This document shows positions 1 to 6,233 of a stretch of 6,400 nt of DNA, piece after piece. The first letter of the stretch is position 1, and each line of letters begins with the position of its first letter. The stretch spans positions 1 through 6,400 of the forward strand of contig CAYSAG010000297.1 in the NCBI GenBank assembly GCA_964428935.1, in the 5' to 3' direction. Origin of the DNA: JAADHY01 sp964428935 (GTDB taxonomy: Bacteria > Planctomycetota > Planctomycetia > Planctomycetales > Planctomycetaceae). The notes beneath the pieces were generated by a model. The model saw only the letters and a program-made list of their open reading frames with translations. It was not told the origin of the DNA and did not search any database. The translations under genes were made by a program, and so were the position numbers.

Positions 1-1
1 G

Positions 2-1351
2 TGGTGTTTGAGCGAGCTCGAAAAACTGCGATCCGAGCGTCATCGGGTCGACGTCCTGGTTGCACTGAACGAGCTGGAAGAGGCGCTGGAGAGCGCCCGT
101 GCCATCGAAGACTCTTATCGCCGCGTGCAGGGATTCGTGGCCGTGGCCGATGCTTCAGTCGACCTTGAGCGTAGAAGGTCTGCGCTGGCCGAAGCACTGC
201 TTGCTGCCCGCACGGTTCGCGCGCCCGCTTTCCGTGCCCAAGCGTTGGCAGGGATCGCACAACGGCTCTACGAGCTCGGTGACCGCAACGGGGCCAAGCG
301 GGTCGTCATGGAGGCCTCGGCACTTGCAACTCATCTACCGACGACCGATGCAGGCATCGCCATCGCCGCACGTGGGAAAGTCGCGACGGCCTTGGCTGTA
401 TTCGATTCGGCTGCAGCGTTGAAGCTCGTGGAGCACTTGGACGACTACTTTGCGGCTCAATACATGGGCGAGATGGCGGCTCAGTTGGCTGCCGTGGACC
501 CAGCGGAGTCGGAGCGGCTGCTCGAGATGATGCCGGGCGACTACTTTGTGACTCCCTACCAAGTGCCCGTGTGCTACCGAATGGCACGCGTCGATCTCGA
601 ACGCGCTCGATACATTGCCGACCCCCTTGAAGTCACGCATTCGGTCGCTGCAAAGGCTCACGCTTACGGCGCCATGGCTGTGGCCATGGTCAAAAGAGAC
701 CGTGAGGTCGCACGCGAACTCTTGCAAACAGCCTTTGACCAGTTCCCGACCGCCTGGAAAAGAGATCCCCCGTTCGGGCAACTGTTTGCCGTTGCCGTGG
801 CACTCCTCCATTTTTCGGAAACCGTGGCACCGGACCGAACAGGCGAGTACCTCTGGTACGCCCTGTCGGTCGATCCCGAACTGCAATGGCTGTTGCACCG
901 CCCGTTCGCTAGCCTCACGCAAGTCGCGCAGGGCCTGTCGGTCCACCCCGGACTGCAATGGGTCTTGCACGGCGCGGACGACGACTGGCAGCAGCGACGA
1001 GAGAACGCCCGAGCCCAATCGGCAGTTCTTTTGGGCCTCTATGGCCAGTTCCCCGAGCTCCAACGCGAATGGATGGACCCGATTTTCAAACGGTGGAGCC
1101 GCCCCGACAGGAACCTCGTTCGACTCTCCTGGGGCAAAGAAGCTGTGCTTGCGGCGATGGCTTTGAGCGACCCAGAGCGGACCGTTGCATGGCACAAGGA
1201 GTTTTATCCGAGGCTCGGTGCGGAGGATCGCCGAGCCGTTCCTCAGCCCTGGATGACCATCGCCGACGTTTTCAGTCACAGCGGCATTGAGCTCAGCAAG
1301 ACGATCTCGCGGAAGGTGTTCTTCCTTTGGGTCACGGACAAAGAGGATTAG
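2..1351 (+). CDS. Helical-repeat (TPR/HEAT-like) protein of unknown function, 5' end outside window
   Basis: I do not recognise a named family. The reading frame is open to the left edge; the first usable start is a TTG at 8 (447 residues from there) with no room to see a Shine-Dalgarno site, so the gene probably begins upstream. Numbering from that TTG, the chain is a run of amphipathic helix pairs rich in Ala, Leu, Glu and Arg, roughly at residues 39-70, 75-105, 115-145, 152-176, 187-205 and 214-246, with recurring patterns such as ALAGIAQRLYELGD and MAAQLAAVDPAESERLL. This is the look of TPR- or HEAT-type solenoids that act as protein-binding scaffolds. No catalytic motif, signal peptide or membrane segment is visible in the part present. 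Residues 286-297 (LSVDPELQWLLH) recur as LSVHPGLQWVLH at 310-321, a young internal duplication. The gene ends with TAG and faces the ATPase gene convergently. That it is a real gene is near certain; function is unknown. Confidence 0.85.
   Translation, partial: WCLSELEKLRSERHRVDVLVALNELEEALESARAIEDSYRRVQGFVAVADASVDLERRRSALAEALLAARTVRAPAFRAQALAGIAQRLYELGDRNGAKRVVMEASALATHLPTTDAGIAIAARGKVATALAVFDSAAALKLVEHLDDYFAAQYMGEMAAQLAAVDPAESERLLEMMPGDYFVTPYQVPVCYRMARVDLERARYIADPLEVTHSVAAKAHAYGAMAVAMVKRDREVARELLQTAFDQFPTAWKRDPPFGQLFAVAVALLHFSETVAPDRTGEYLWYALSVDPELQWLLHRPFASLTQVAQGLSVHPGLQWVLHGADDDWQQRRENARAQSAVLLGLYGQFPELQREWMDPIFKRWSRPDRNLVRLSWGKEAVLAAMALSDPERTVAWHKEFYPRLGAEDRRAVPQPWMTIADVFSHSGIELSKTISRKVFFLWVTDKED
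862..973 (+). repeat. Intragenic direct repeat, two 40-bp units at a 72-bp period
   Basis: Bases 862-901 and 934-973 match at about 34 of 40 positions by hand alignment. The period of 72 bp equals 24 codons, so the frame is kept and each unit encodes LSVxPxLQWxLH. Much higher similarity at DNA level than between the other helical repeats of this protein points to a recent duplication. Confidence 0.8.
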
Positions 1352-1721
1352 CCTTCTGACAATGTGCTTGGGTGGTTGTTTGCCACCCGACGCGGGCCCC
1401 CTGGGGCCGGACCGCCGGAATGACTGCGAATCGTCCCCGGAAACATGGAAGACAGGGCTCGGCCGATGGACGTGTGTCAGACACTCGGTGAGGAACCGGT
1501 CGTGCCGCTGCCGGCGGCTCGACGCGGTCCGGACTTTCCCGGCTCACCGCCCAAGGTCACCCCAATTGCGACGCGCCCCGCCAGGTCCTTCGTCGTCTGT
1601 CCGGACGAGCCGCCGGGCTCGGCGCTGGTTGCGGACCGAGCCGAAACATGGGCCGCCGACACAGAAGCCTTTCCTTGGAGCGTGGAGCACCGTGTCAAAC
1701 GGCTCGTCCGGTCCGCTCCGT
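1352..1721. other. Non-coding spacer between convergent genes
   Basis: This stretch separates the 3' ends of two facing genes. All six frames give Arg/Ser/Pro/Gly-rich translations typical of GC-rich antisense or intergenic DNA, with no recognisable motif and no plausible ribosome binding site. The only structure I see is two GC-rich stems just after the first gene (1370-1408). Confidence 0.6.
1370..1408 (+). terminator. Possible terminator-like stems after the helical-repeat gene
   Basis: GGGTGG at 1370-1375 pairs with CCACCC at 1383-1388 around a 7-nt loop, and GGCCCC at 1395-1400 pairs with GGGGCC at 1403-1408 with only 2 nt between. They lie 18-57 bp after the TAG stop. There is no T-tract, so intrinsic termination is uncertain, and short stems of this size occur by chance in such GC-rich DNA. 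Confidence 0.25.
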
Positions 1722-1754
1722 TCAGTCTGTTTCTGGTCGGCTCCGCTCGGTCTG
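1710..1754 (-). repeat. Imperfect 20-bp direct repeat, period 25, across the ATPase stop codon
   Basis: Bases 1710-1729 and 1735-1754 agree at 17 of 20 positions. The first copy contains the stop codon (TCA on the + strand at 1722-1724) and the second lies in the last codons of the ATPase, so the end of the gene sits in a small duplication. Confidence 0.5.
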
Positions 1755-2924
1755 CGCCGTCAGGGTCTTCCACAGGTCGTCGACGTGCAGCGGGTTGAAG
1801 ACACGCACCCCTCCGACCTCGAACCGCTGCTCCCCGTCGTAGAGCACGGCACCGGCGGCCACCCGGTCCAGGCCCAAAGCGCGGAACCGTTCCAAACCCT
1901 TCACGAAGTCGGGGGAGAAGGTCGCGGCCGACTTGATTTCCACGGGGATCAGTCGGCCGTTCTCTCGGATCAAGAGGTCGACCTCGTTGCCGCGCGAGTC
2001 GCGGAAGAAATAGATCTCGGGGCGGAGGCCCCGGTTGAGCGCGCCCTTGACGATGTCGGCAATCACGAGGTTCTCGTACAGGCTGCCGCGCAGCGGGTCA
2101 CGCTGGGCTTGTTCCTCGGTGCGGATGCCCAACAGGAAGGCCGCCAGTCCCACGTCGGTGAAGTAGACCTTCGGGGACTTGACCAAGCGCTTTCGGATGT
2201 TCGCGAAAAACGGAGGCAACTCGAACACCACGTACGACGCCTTCAGCACGCTCAGCCAGTTCTTGACGGTCGGAGCCGACACGCCCACGTCGTTGGCCAG
2301 GGACGTGTAGTTAACGACCTGACCCACCCGCCCGGCCAACAGCGTCAGGAACCGCTGGAACGGCGACAGGTCGCGCAGGTTGATCAACGCCCGGACGTCC
2401 CGTTCCACGTACGTTTGAAGGTAGCCGTTGTAGAACCGGCGCGGCTCCAAGCCGTGTTCGTGAAGCCGGGGAAAGAACCCTTGGACGACCAGTTCGAAAG
2501 GCCTCCAGTCGGACCTGTAGCGACGCAGCTCGGACAGGGAGAACGGCCACAGCGTCAGCACGGCCGTCCGGCCGGCCAAGGACTGGCTGATCGCCTCGTG
2601 CAGCCGCGGCTGGTGGCTTCCGGTCAGGATGAACCGACCCGGCTTGTCGTTTCGGTCCACCAGCCCTTGAATGTACGACAGCAAGACCGGAAGCCGCTGG
2701 ACTTCGTCCAGGATCGCACCGCCCGGCACTTGGTTCAGGAAACCACGGGGGTCGGCCTCGGCGGCGGCCCGCACGTCCGGGTCCTCGAGCGAGAAGTACG
2801 GTCGGTCGGGGAAGGTCATCTGGACCAGGGTGGTCTTTCCCGCTTGGCGAGGCCCCAGGACGGTGACCGCGGGGTACTCGGCGGCGCAGGCGAGCAGTTC
2901 CCTTGTGATGTCCCGTTCGATCAT
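1722..2924 (-). CDS. AAA_14/DUF4143 family ATP-binding protein (COG1373-type), 400 aa
   Basis: This is an intact P-loop ATPase of the widespread AAA_14 + DUF4143 family, usually annotated only as ATP-binding protein; its cellular role is not established. Walker A is GPRQAGKT at residues 24-31, Walker B AILDEVQ at 70-76, and a sensor-like strand RFILTGSHQ at 97-105. The middle carries the family hallmark YLQTYVERDVR followed by a winged-helix-like stretch (NYTSLANDVGVSAPTVKNWL). The C-terminal domain has NEVDLLI (313-319) and VEIKSA (328-333), a spacing that resembles a PD-(D/E)xK nuclease core (E314, D316, E329, K331). The length fits the usual 380-420 aa. I chose the ATG at 2922-2924 because the family N-terminus (IxRE-type helix before Walker A) starts there; the frame stays open for another 450 bases upstream, but that extension is Arg/Ser/Pro-rich and unlike the family. 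No Shine-Dalgarno site precedes the ATG. It is a single gene with no partner in the same orientation. Confidence 0.95.
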   Translation of the reverse strand: MIERDITRELLACAAEYPAVTVLGPRQAGKTTLVQMTFPDRPYFSLEDPDVRAAAEADPRGFLNQVPGGAILDEVQRLPVLLSYIQGLVDRNDKPGRFILTGSHQPRLHEAISQSLAGRTAVLTLWPFSLSELRRYRSDWRPFELVVQGFFPRLHEHGLEPRRFYNGYLQTYVERDVRALINLRDLSPFQRFLTLLAGRVGQVVNYTSLANDVGVSAPTVKNWLSVLKASYVVFELPPFFANIRKRLVKSPKVYFTDVGLAAFLLGIRTEEQAQRDPLRGSLYENLVIADIVKGALNRGLRPEIYFFRDSRGNEVDLLIRENGRLIPVEIKSAATFSPDFVKGLERFRALGLDRVAAGAVLYDGEQRFEVGGVRVFNPLHVDDLWKTLTAQTERSRPETD

Positions 2925-2930
2925 GCCCTG

Positions 2931-2959
2931 ATTAGAACGGACATGCGTGCCAATTGCAA
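2931..2959 (-). promoter_or_regulatory. Candidate promoter of the ATPase gene, leaderless arrangement
   Basis: On the minus strand TTGCAA (2954-2959, 4 of 6 to TTGACA) and TCTAAT (2931-2936, 5 of 6 to TATAAT) are separated by exactly 17 bp, in an AT-rich pocket (about 2951-2984) within otherwise GC-rich DNA. Only six bases lie between the -10 box and the ATG at 2924, so transcription would begin at or next to the start codon. That agrees with the lack of any Shine-Dalgarno sequence there. Confidence 0.5.
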
Positions 2960-3660
2960 CTTCAACTTTAGATTTGCGCACAAAGCCGCGAGCCCTTCGA
3001 CCGACACCAGCCTCGTGCGGCGACTCCCCGTCGGCGAGGCGGCAACCGCTCCTGCGGCCGGGCCGGTGCCTTGCCGGTCGGACCAACTCGCACTCTGGCG
3101 GCCTCGCGACTTCTTGAACCCGACGGACTGCCGCCAACAGCGCCAACGAACTCCGGCTGAACGGACCGGACCGGCAGCGGGTGTGGCTCGATGCCAGCGC
3201 TCGGACACCACGGGAGCCGGTTGTCCACACGGCGTCGACTCCGTAGCATGCCACCAGGCATTGTCTGTTGCGGGCCGCCACGAGACGGCCCGTTTCTCGC
3301 CGAAGGGGCTCCGTGCGCCGAGACGAAAGGCAGCGGGCATGGACCGGCCGGACTCGGGACGCGGCACAACCCAAGTCGGTGAAGTTTGAGCGGTCGATTG
3401 TCTCTCATTTACAGCCATCGGACGGACTGACGTCGGCCGATCGGTCGGAAGTGAGCATGTCAAGGACATCGACGTCGAGCGAAACAGGCTGGCATGGGTG
3501 ACCGCCGAGCCGGGCATTGGTCTGCGGGCAGTTTGCAGGGTGCGACTTCGCTTGGAGAGCTTTCGTCCGGGCCTCTACTGCAGCCCCTACTGCTCCGTCA
3601 CAGCGAAAAAGTGGGACTCGGTCGATTCTGGCGCAACTGTCTCGGCAGCGGCCAAGGAAA

Positions 3661-3806
3661 AGTCCCCTCTCCAGCGTTTGCCCGAGAGGGTGGCGAGCGA
3701 AGCGAGCCGGGTGAGGGCGTGCCAGCCCAACGCTCCGGAGGCCTGGTTTCCCACAAGGGAATGCCCCTCATCCGCCCTTCGGGCACCCGCCGGGGGAGAA
3801 GGGACT
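3661..3806. mobile_element. Palindromic MITE/REP-like element, about 146 bp
   Basis: The left end (AGTCCCCTCTCC, 3661-3672) is the near-exact inverse of the right end (GGAGAAGGGACT, 3795-3806). The match continues inward: TGCCCGAGAGGGTGGCGAG (about 3679-3697) opposes the inverse complement of CTCATCCGCCCTTCGGGCA (3768-3785+), so each arm is about 40 bp. The inner part carries GCGAGCGAAGCGAGCCGGGTGAGGG-type words. Elements with CCCTCACC/CCCTCTCC words and TTCGGG turns are common as non-coding interspersed palindromes in GC-rich bacteria. There is no coding capacity. Target duplication is not evident. Confidence 0.6.
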
Positions 3807-3868
3807 GAATTCGGTCGGCCCTCGTCACCGACCGGCGTGCAGACTCCGTCGTGCTCGCCACAAACGAT

Positions 3869-3934
3869 ATCCTCCACGACCGGCTGACCTCCCCAAGCCC
3901 ACTCCTCCTCCCGGCTCCAACGCGGTAAACAATT
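3869..3934 (-). repeat. Left copy of a roughly 60-bp inverted repeat bracketing the transposase remnant
   Basis: Read on the minus strand, this segment starts AATTGTTTACCGCGTTGG and matches the segment 4389-4453 on the plus strand at about 46 of 61 positions with one gap (hand alignment). The match is best in the inner 26 bases (23 identical) and again at GTCGTGG near the outer end. Confidence 0.6.
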
Positions 3935-3950
3935 ATGTTTGCGCACAAAA

Positions 3951-4014
3951 AGACTCCTTTCCGGCGGGGCAGCCGGGTGGTTCGTTTCGCCAACCCGCAA
4001 CCAGAAAGGAGTCT
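3951..4014 (+). promoter_or_regulatory. Hairpin that would hide the transposase ribosome binding site
   Basis: AGACTCCTTT (3951-3960) is the exact inverse complement of AAAGGAGTCT (4005-4014). The right arm contains the AAAGGAG Shine-Dalgarno site of the ORF that starts with ATG at 4018. A second nested stem (CGGGTGG about 3974-3980 with CCAACCCG about 3990-3997) would close most of the loop. In an mRNA entering from outside, the ribosome site would be paired. Sequestration of this kind is known for IS10 and IS50. Confidence 0.55.
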
Positions 4015-4017
4015 GGC

Positions 4018-4388
4018 ATGCACTTGCCTGAAGCGGCGGAGCCGATCCTGATCGCCCTTTTTGTGGCATTTACTCAGCCTTCGTTCCAGAGATTCTGGGT
4101 GCTGACCGTGGGCGCGATCCTGACCAGCGGCCCCCGCACCGTGCTGCGAATGCTCTCCACCCTGGGCCCCTTGGCCACTACGCCGACTACCACCGGCTCT
4201 TCAGCCGAGCCCCGTGGTCCACCTGGAAGCTGGGCCGGGTCATCGCCCGGCTGGTCCTCGACCTGGTCCCGCCCGGTGAGCCAGTCGTCGTGTCCGTGGA
4301 CGATACGGTGTTGGAACGAAAGGGCGACCAGGTTTACGCCAAGGGCTGTTACCGCGCCCCGAAACGCTCCTCGCCCCACGACACCGGT
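4018..4388 (+). pseudogene. Transposase remnant, DDE_5/IS701-like, frameshifted and truncated
   Basis: This is the N-terminal quarter of a DDE-type transposase of the kind annotated as DDE_5 or IS701-like, normally about 400-450 aa. It starts with ATG at 4018 behind AAAGGAG with good spacing and reads MHLPEAAEPILIALF...FTQPSFQRFW...LSTLGPLA in one frame to about 4176. There the reading must shift by -1 to continue as HYADYHRLFSRAPWSTWKLG...VVVSVDDTVLERKGDQVYAKGCYR. SVDDTV (about 4293-4310) is the expected first catalytic Asp region. Homology-like sequence fades at about 4384, just where the right inverted-repeat copy begins; the second and third acidic residues and the whole C-terminal part are absent. 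The shift site has no typical slippery heptamer, and with most of the gene missing a programmed frameshift is not a reasonable explanation. The remnant cannot make an active enzyme. Family assignment is from motif memory, not from a search. Confidence 0.8.
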
Positions 4389-4453
4389 AACTGTTTACCG
4401 CATTGGGGCCGGGAAGAGAAGCGGATCTGCAGACGTGGCCAGTCGTGGCGGAA
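4389..4453 (+). repeat. Right copy of the inverted repeat bracketing the transposase remnant
   Basis: Begins AACTGTTTACCGCATTGG and mirrors 3869-3934. It starts within a few bases of where the transposase-like sequence stops, so the repeat boundary and the truncation point coincide. In the transposase frame it only adds a junk tail up to the stop at about 4497-4499. Confidence 0.6.
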
Positions 4454-5090
4454 GTGGGTCGCGGGAGCGGTGGCGGTGGAGGCGCATCTGAAGGCCTGAA
4501 CATCAAGATCTGCTGAGTTTCGGCTCCGAGCCACGTCCCGTTGCTGCCCCGGACATTGCAGTTCAGCCGGCCGGACGGAGGGCTCGTGGCGGACTACCGG
4601 CGCCGACGAGCTTGCTCCAACGAGCCCCGCAGACGGTCGTTCTCTTCGTTGCAAGCGCCGGGCAAACGCCGGCTCTCGGTTCACGCGCCCGAGCCATTTC
4701 GACAGACGGACCACACGTTCGACAAGCGGGCCTCCCCTTTCTCCGCAGAGCGCCAGAGAAGCTCCGCCGGGCGGCAGACAAGGGCAAGTTCCCGCTGCCA
4801 AGCGAGAGGCTGCAAGGCAGACGTGCCGAGTGTCGGCGGTCTCGGAAGCCTGCGGCGGGAAGCGCGATTGCAGAGCGAGCCGAGTCGACGTAAAGTGGTC
4901 TACGTCGTCGCGCACGTCGCAACTGCTGGCTTGGTCGAGAACTGCGTCGGCCGGGTCAACGCAAGTCTGTTGCCGAAGGGTCGCTTTCGAGGAGGACCGG
5001 CCCCGGGCGGCTGCGGAGCGTCAGTGCACTCCGCGTCGCGGTTTCGCTTTCCCCAGGAAGGACAAGCCTGCCAGCCGGGAAGGACTTTGA
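4454..5090. other. Non-coding spacer upstream of the Gfo/Idh/MocA-like gene
   Basis: About 640 bases. The long open frames here (4541-5701 plus, 4349-4915 and 4563-4922 minus) give Arg/Ser/Ala/Pro-rich translations without motifs, and the plus one runs out of frame through the real gene, so I treat them as GC shadows. Small inverted repeats occur (4580-4587 with 4620-4627; 4886-4892 with 4901-4907) but are within chance expectation. I see no RNA gene and no clear -35/-10 pair. Confidence 0.55.
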
Positions 5091-6233
5091 ATGCGGGTGG
5101 TGCGAATCGGAGTTGTCGGACTCGGTCCGCGTTGGGACAGCCGCTACCGGCCGGCGCTGGAGCGGCTGCGCGAGCGGATTCGCGTGTCGGCCATTTTCGA
5201 CTGGGTTTACGCACGAGCCCGTCTGGCGGCCGAACAACTGGGCGCCGTTCCGGCTGGCGGACTGCACGGGTTGTGCCGACGAGCGGACGTGCAGGGCGTG
5301 CTGCTGCTCGACGCGGCCTGGGCCGGCCCCACTGTCCTGCCGCTGGTCTGCGCCGAAAACAAACCGGTGTTCGTGGCTGCTTGCGTCGGCCGCGACCTCG
5401 CGCTGCTGCGACGAATCCACGAGCACGCCGTCTCGCACGGAATCACGGTCATGCCCGAGCTGGGGCGACGCTACACACCCGCCTCGCTCCGTCTTCAAGA
5501 ACTCATGGCCACTCGCCTGGGACGGCCCGTCCGCATTACGGTCCAGCTGGCCTGTGCGACGGCAACGGACGCACAGACACAGCCTTTGCGGGAGCCCGGT
5601 CGGTTCCAGGCTGTCCCTTCCGCTCGCTCCGAGCAGCCGGGGCCGGTGTCGATCCCAACCACGCCGCTAACAGCCGCTTCGCCAGCAGCCGCCTCGCCTG
5701 ACCGAGCGACCAACGCTCCCCAGACCCTTCCGACCGATTTGTTGGTCGAGTGGTTCGATTGGTGCTGGTACCTGTTCCGCTCGCGACCGCAGCAGGTGTG
5801 GTGCCGAGCGTGGACGGACGGCGACGGGGACCGGCCGGTCCGTTGCGTGGAGCTGCGTTTTGCGGTGCCGCAGCCCGGCGGTCGGCAGGCCGAGCGGGTG
5901 GCGGAGCTGCGCGTGAGCTGCCCGACGGAAGACCCTGGACTGGAGCTCTCGTTCGTCAGACCGTTCGTTCACGTCGTCTGCGAATTCGGCGAAGCCAGCC
6001 TCGACGCGGACAAGCAAATTCGCTGGACGAACGGCTCCGAGCACGCGACGGAGACCCTCACGGCCGACCGCTCGGAAATCGAAGTCATGCTCGACCACTT
6101 CTGCCGACGTGTGGTCGGCGGACTAATTCCGGTTGCCGACCTGAACGACGTCTGTCGCAGCGTGCTGGTCGCTGAAGCCGCCAGCGAAAGCCTCCGTCAA
6201 AACAAGCCGCTGACCGTTCACTTGTGGGACTGA
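5091..6233 (+). CDS. Divergent Gfo/Idh/MocA-family protein lacking the catalytic Lys and His
   Basis: A 380-aa protein with the Gfo/Idh/MocA layout: an N-terminal Rossmann fold, a C-terminal sheet domain and the usual closing helix (DVCRSVLVAEAASESLRQNKPLTV, about 353-376). The dinucleotide loop is VVGLGPRW (8-15); the third Gly of GxGxxG is Trp15, while the acidic end of the second strand (D37) is kept. The signature EKP after strand KPVFV (91-95) is replaced by AAC (96-98), so the conserved Lys is missing. The later GVHxxD-type motif reads LVEWFD (218-223), with Glu220 in place of the usual His. PELGRRYTP (122-130) matches the family's next strand and loop. A Pro/Thr/Ser/Ala-rich insert at about 159-214 precedes the second domain. 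The start is supported by GGGAAGGA at 5077-5084, 6 nt before ATG. No signal peptide or Tat motif is visible. Family members oxidise sugars or inositols with NAD(P); this one may bind ligand or cofactor without the usual chemistry (inference). Confidence 0.88.
   Translation: MRVVRIGVVGLGPRWDSRYRPALERLRERIRVSAIFDWVYARARLAAEQLGAVPAGGLHGLCRRADVQGVLLLDAAWAGPTVLPLVCAENKPVFVAACVGRDLALLRRIHEHAVSHGITVMPELGRRYTPASLRLQELMATRLGRPVRITVQLACATATDAQTQPLREPGRFQAVPSARSEQPGPVSIPTTPLTAASPAAASPDRATNAPQTLPTDLLVEWFDWCWYLFRSRPQQVWCRAWTDGDGDRPVRCVELRFAVPQPGGRQAERVAELRVSCPTEDPGLELSFVRPFVHVVCEFGEASLDADKQIRWTNGSEHATETLTADRSEIEVMLDHFCRRVVGGLIPVADLNDVCRSVLVAEAASESLRQNKPLTVHLWD

Larger units (their letters stand above)
2925..4017. 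other. Long region without a convincing gene
   Basis: About 1.1 kb between the ATPase start and the transposase start. Several frames are open (for example 2921-3517 minus and 3498-3887 plus), but their translations are low-information Arg/Ser/Pro/Ala strings with no motif, and their starts lack ribosome binding sites. The first part (2925-2990) holds the ATPase promoter. From 2990 to 3660 I see only short CCGGTC/GGACCG-type words and no RNA gene. The right part contains the palindromic element 3661-3806 and the left arm of the inverted repeat 3869-3934. Confidence 0.55.

Noticed and set aside
2925..3374. N-terminal extension of the ATPase by 150 residues
   Set aside because: The extension is low-information Arg/Ser sequence, crosses the candidate promoter, and would make the protein far longer than its family.
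1287..3389. A 700-residue open frame on the plus strand
   Set aside because: It is antisense to the ATPase over most of its length; the minus strand shows Walker A, Walker B and family motifs, while the plus translation is motif-free and Arg/Pro/Gln-rich. GC-rich coding DNA gives such shadows.
2973..3949. The 12-mer TTTGCGCACAAA occurs at 2973-2984 (by the ATPase promoter) and 3938-3949 (by the IS remnant)
   Set aside because: About one 12-base match is expected by chance in a window of this size, and the flanks do not align convincingly. A shared regulatory or target site is possible but unsupported.
4165..4180. Programmed -1 frameshift in the transposase
   Set aside because: There is no X XXY YYZ slippery site, and the catalytic C-terminal part is missing, so a plain deletion in a dead gene fits better.
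4580..4627. Eight-base inverted repeat GGGCTCGT / ACGAGCCC as an RNA stem
   Set aside because: The 32-nt loop and chance expectation make it uninformative without covariation.
4886..4907. Inverted repeat CGACGTA-8-TACGTCG upstream of the Gfo/Idh/MocA-like gene as an operator
   Set aside because: Seven-base arms with short spacers are expected several times by chance here, and it lies 184 bp from the start codon with no promoter beside it.
4541..5701. A 386-residue open frame on the plus strand
   Set aside because: It runs through the Gfo/Idh/MocA-like gene in another frame, has no ribosome binding site or motif, and its translation is Arg/Ser/Ala/Gly-rich.
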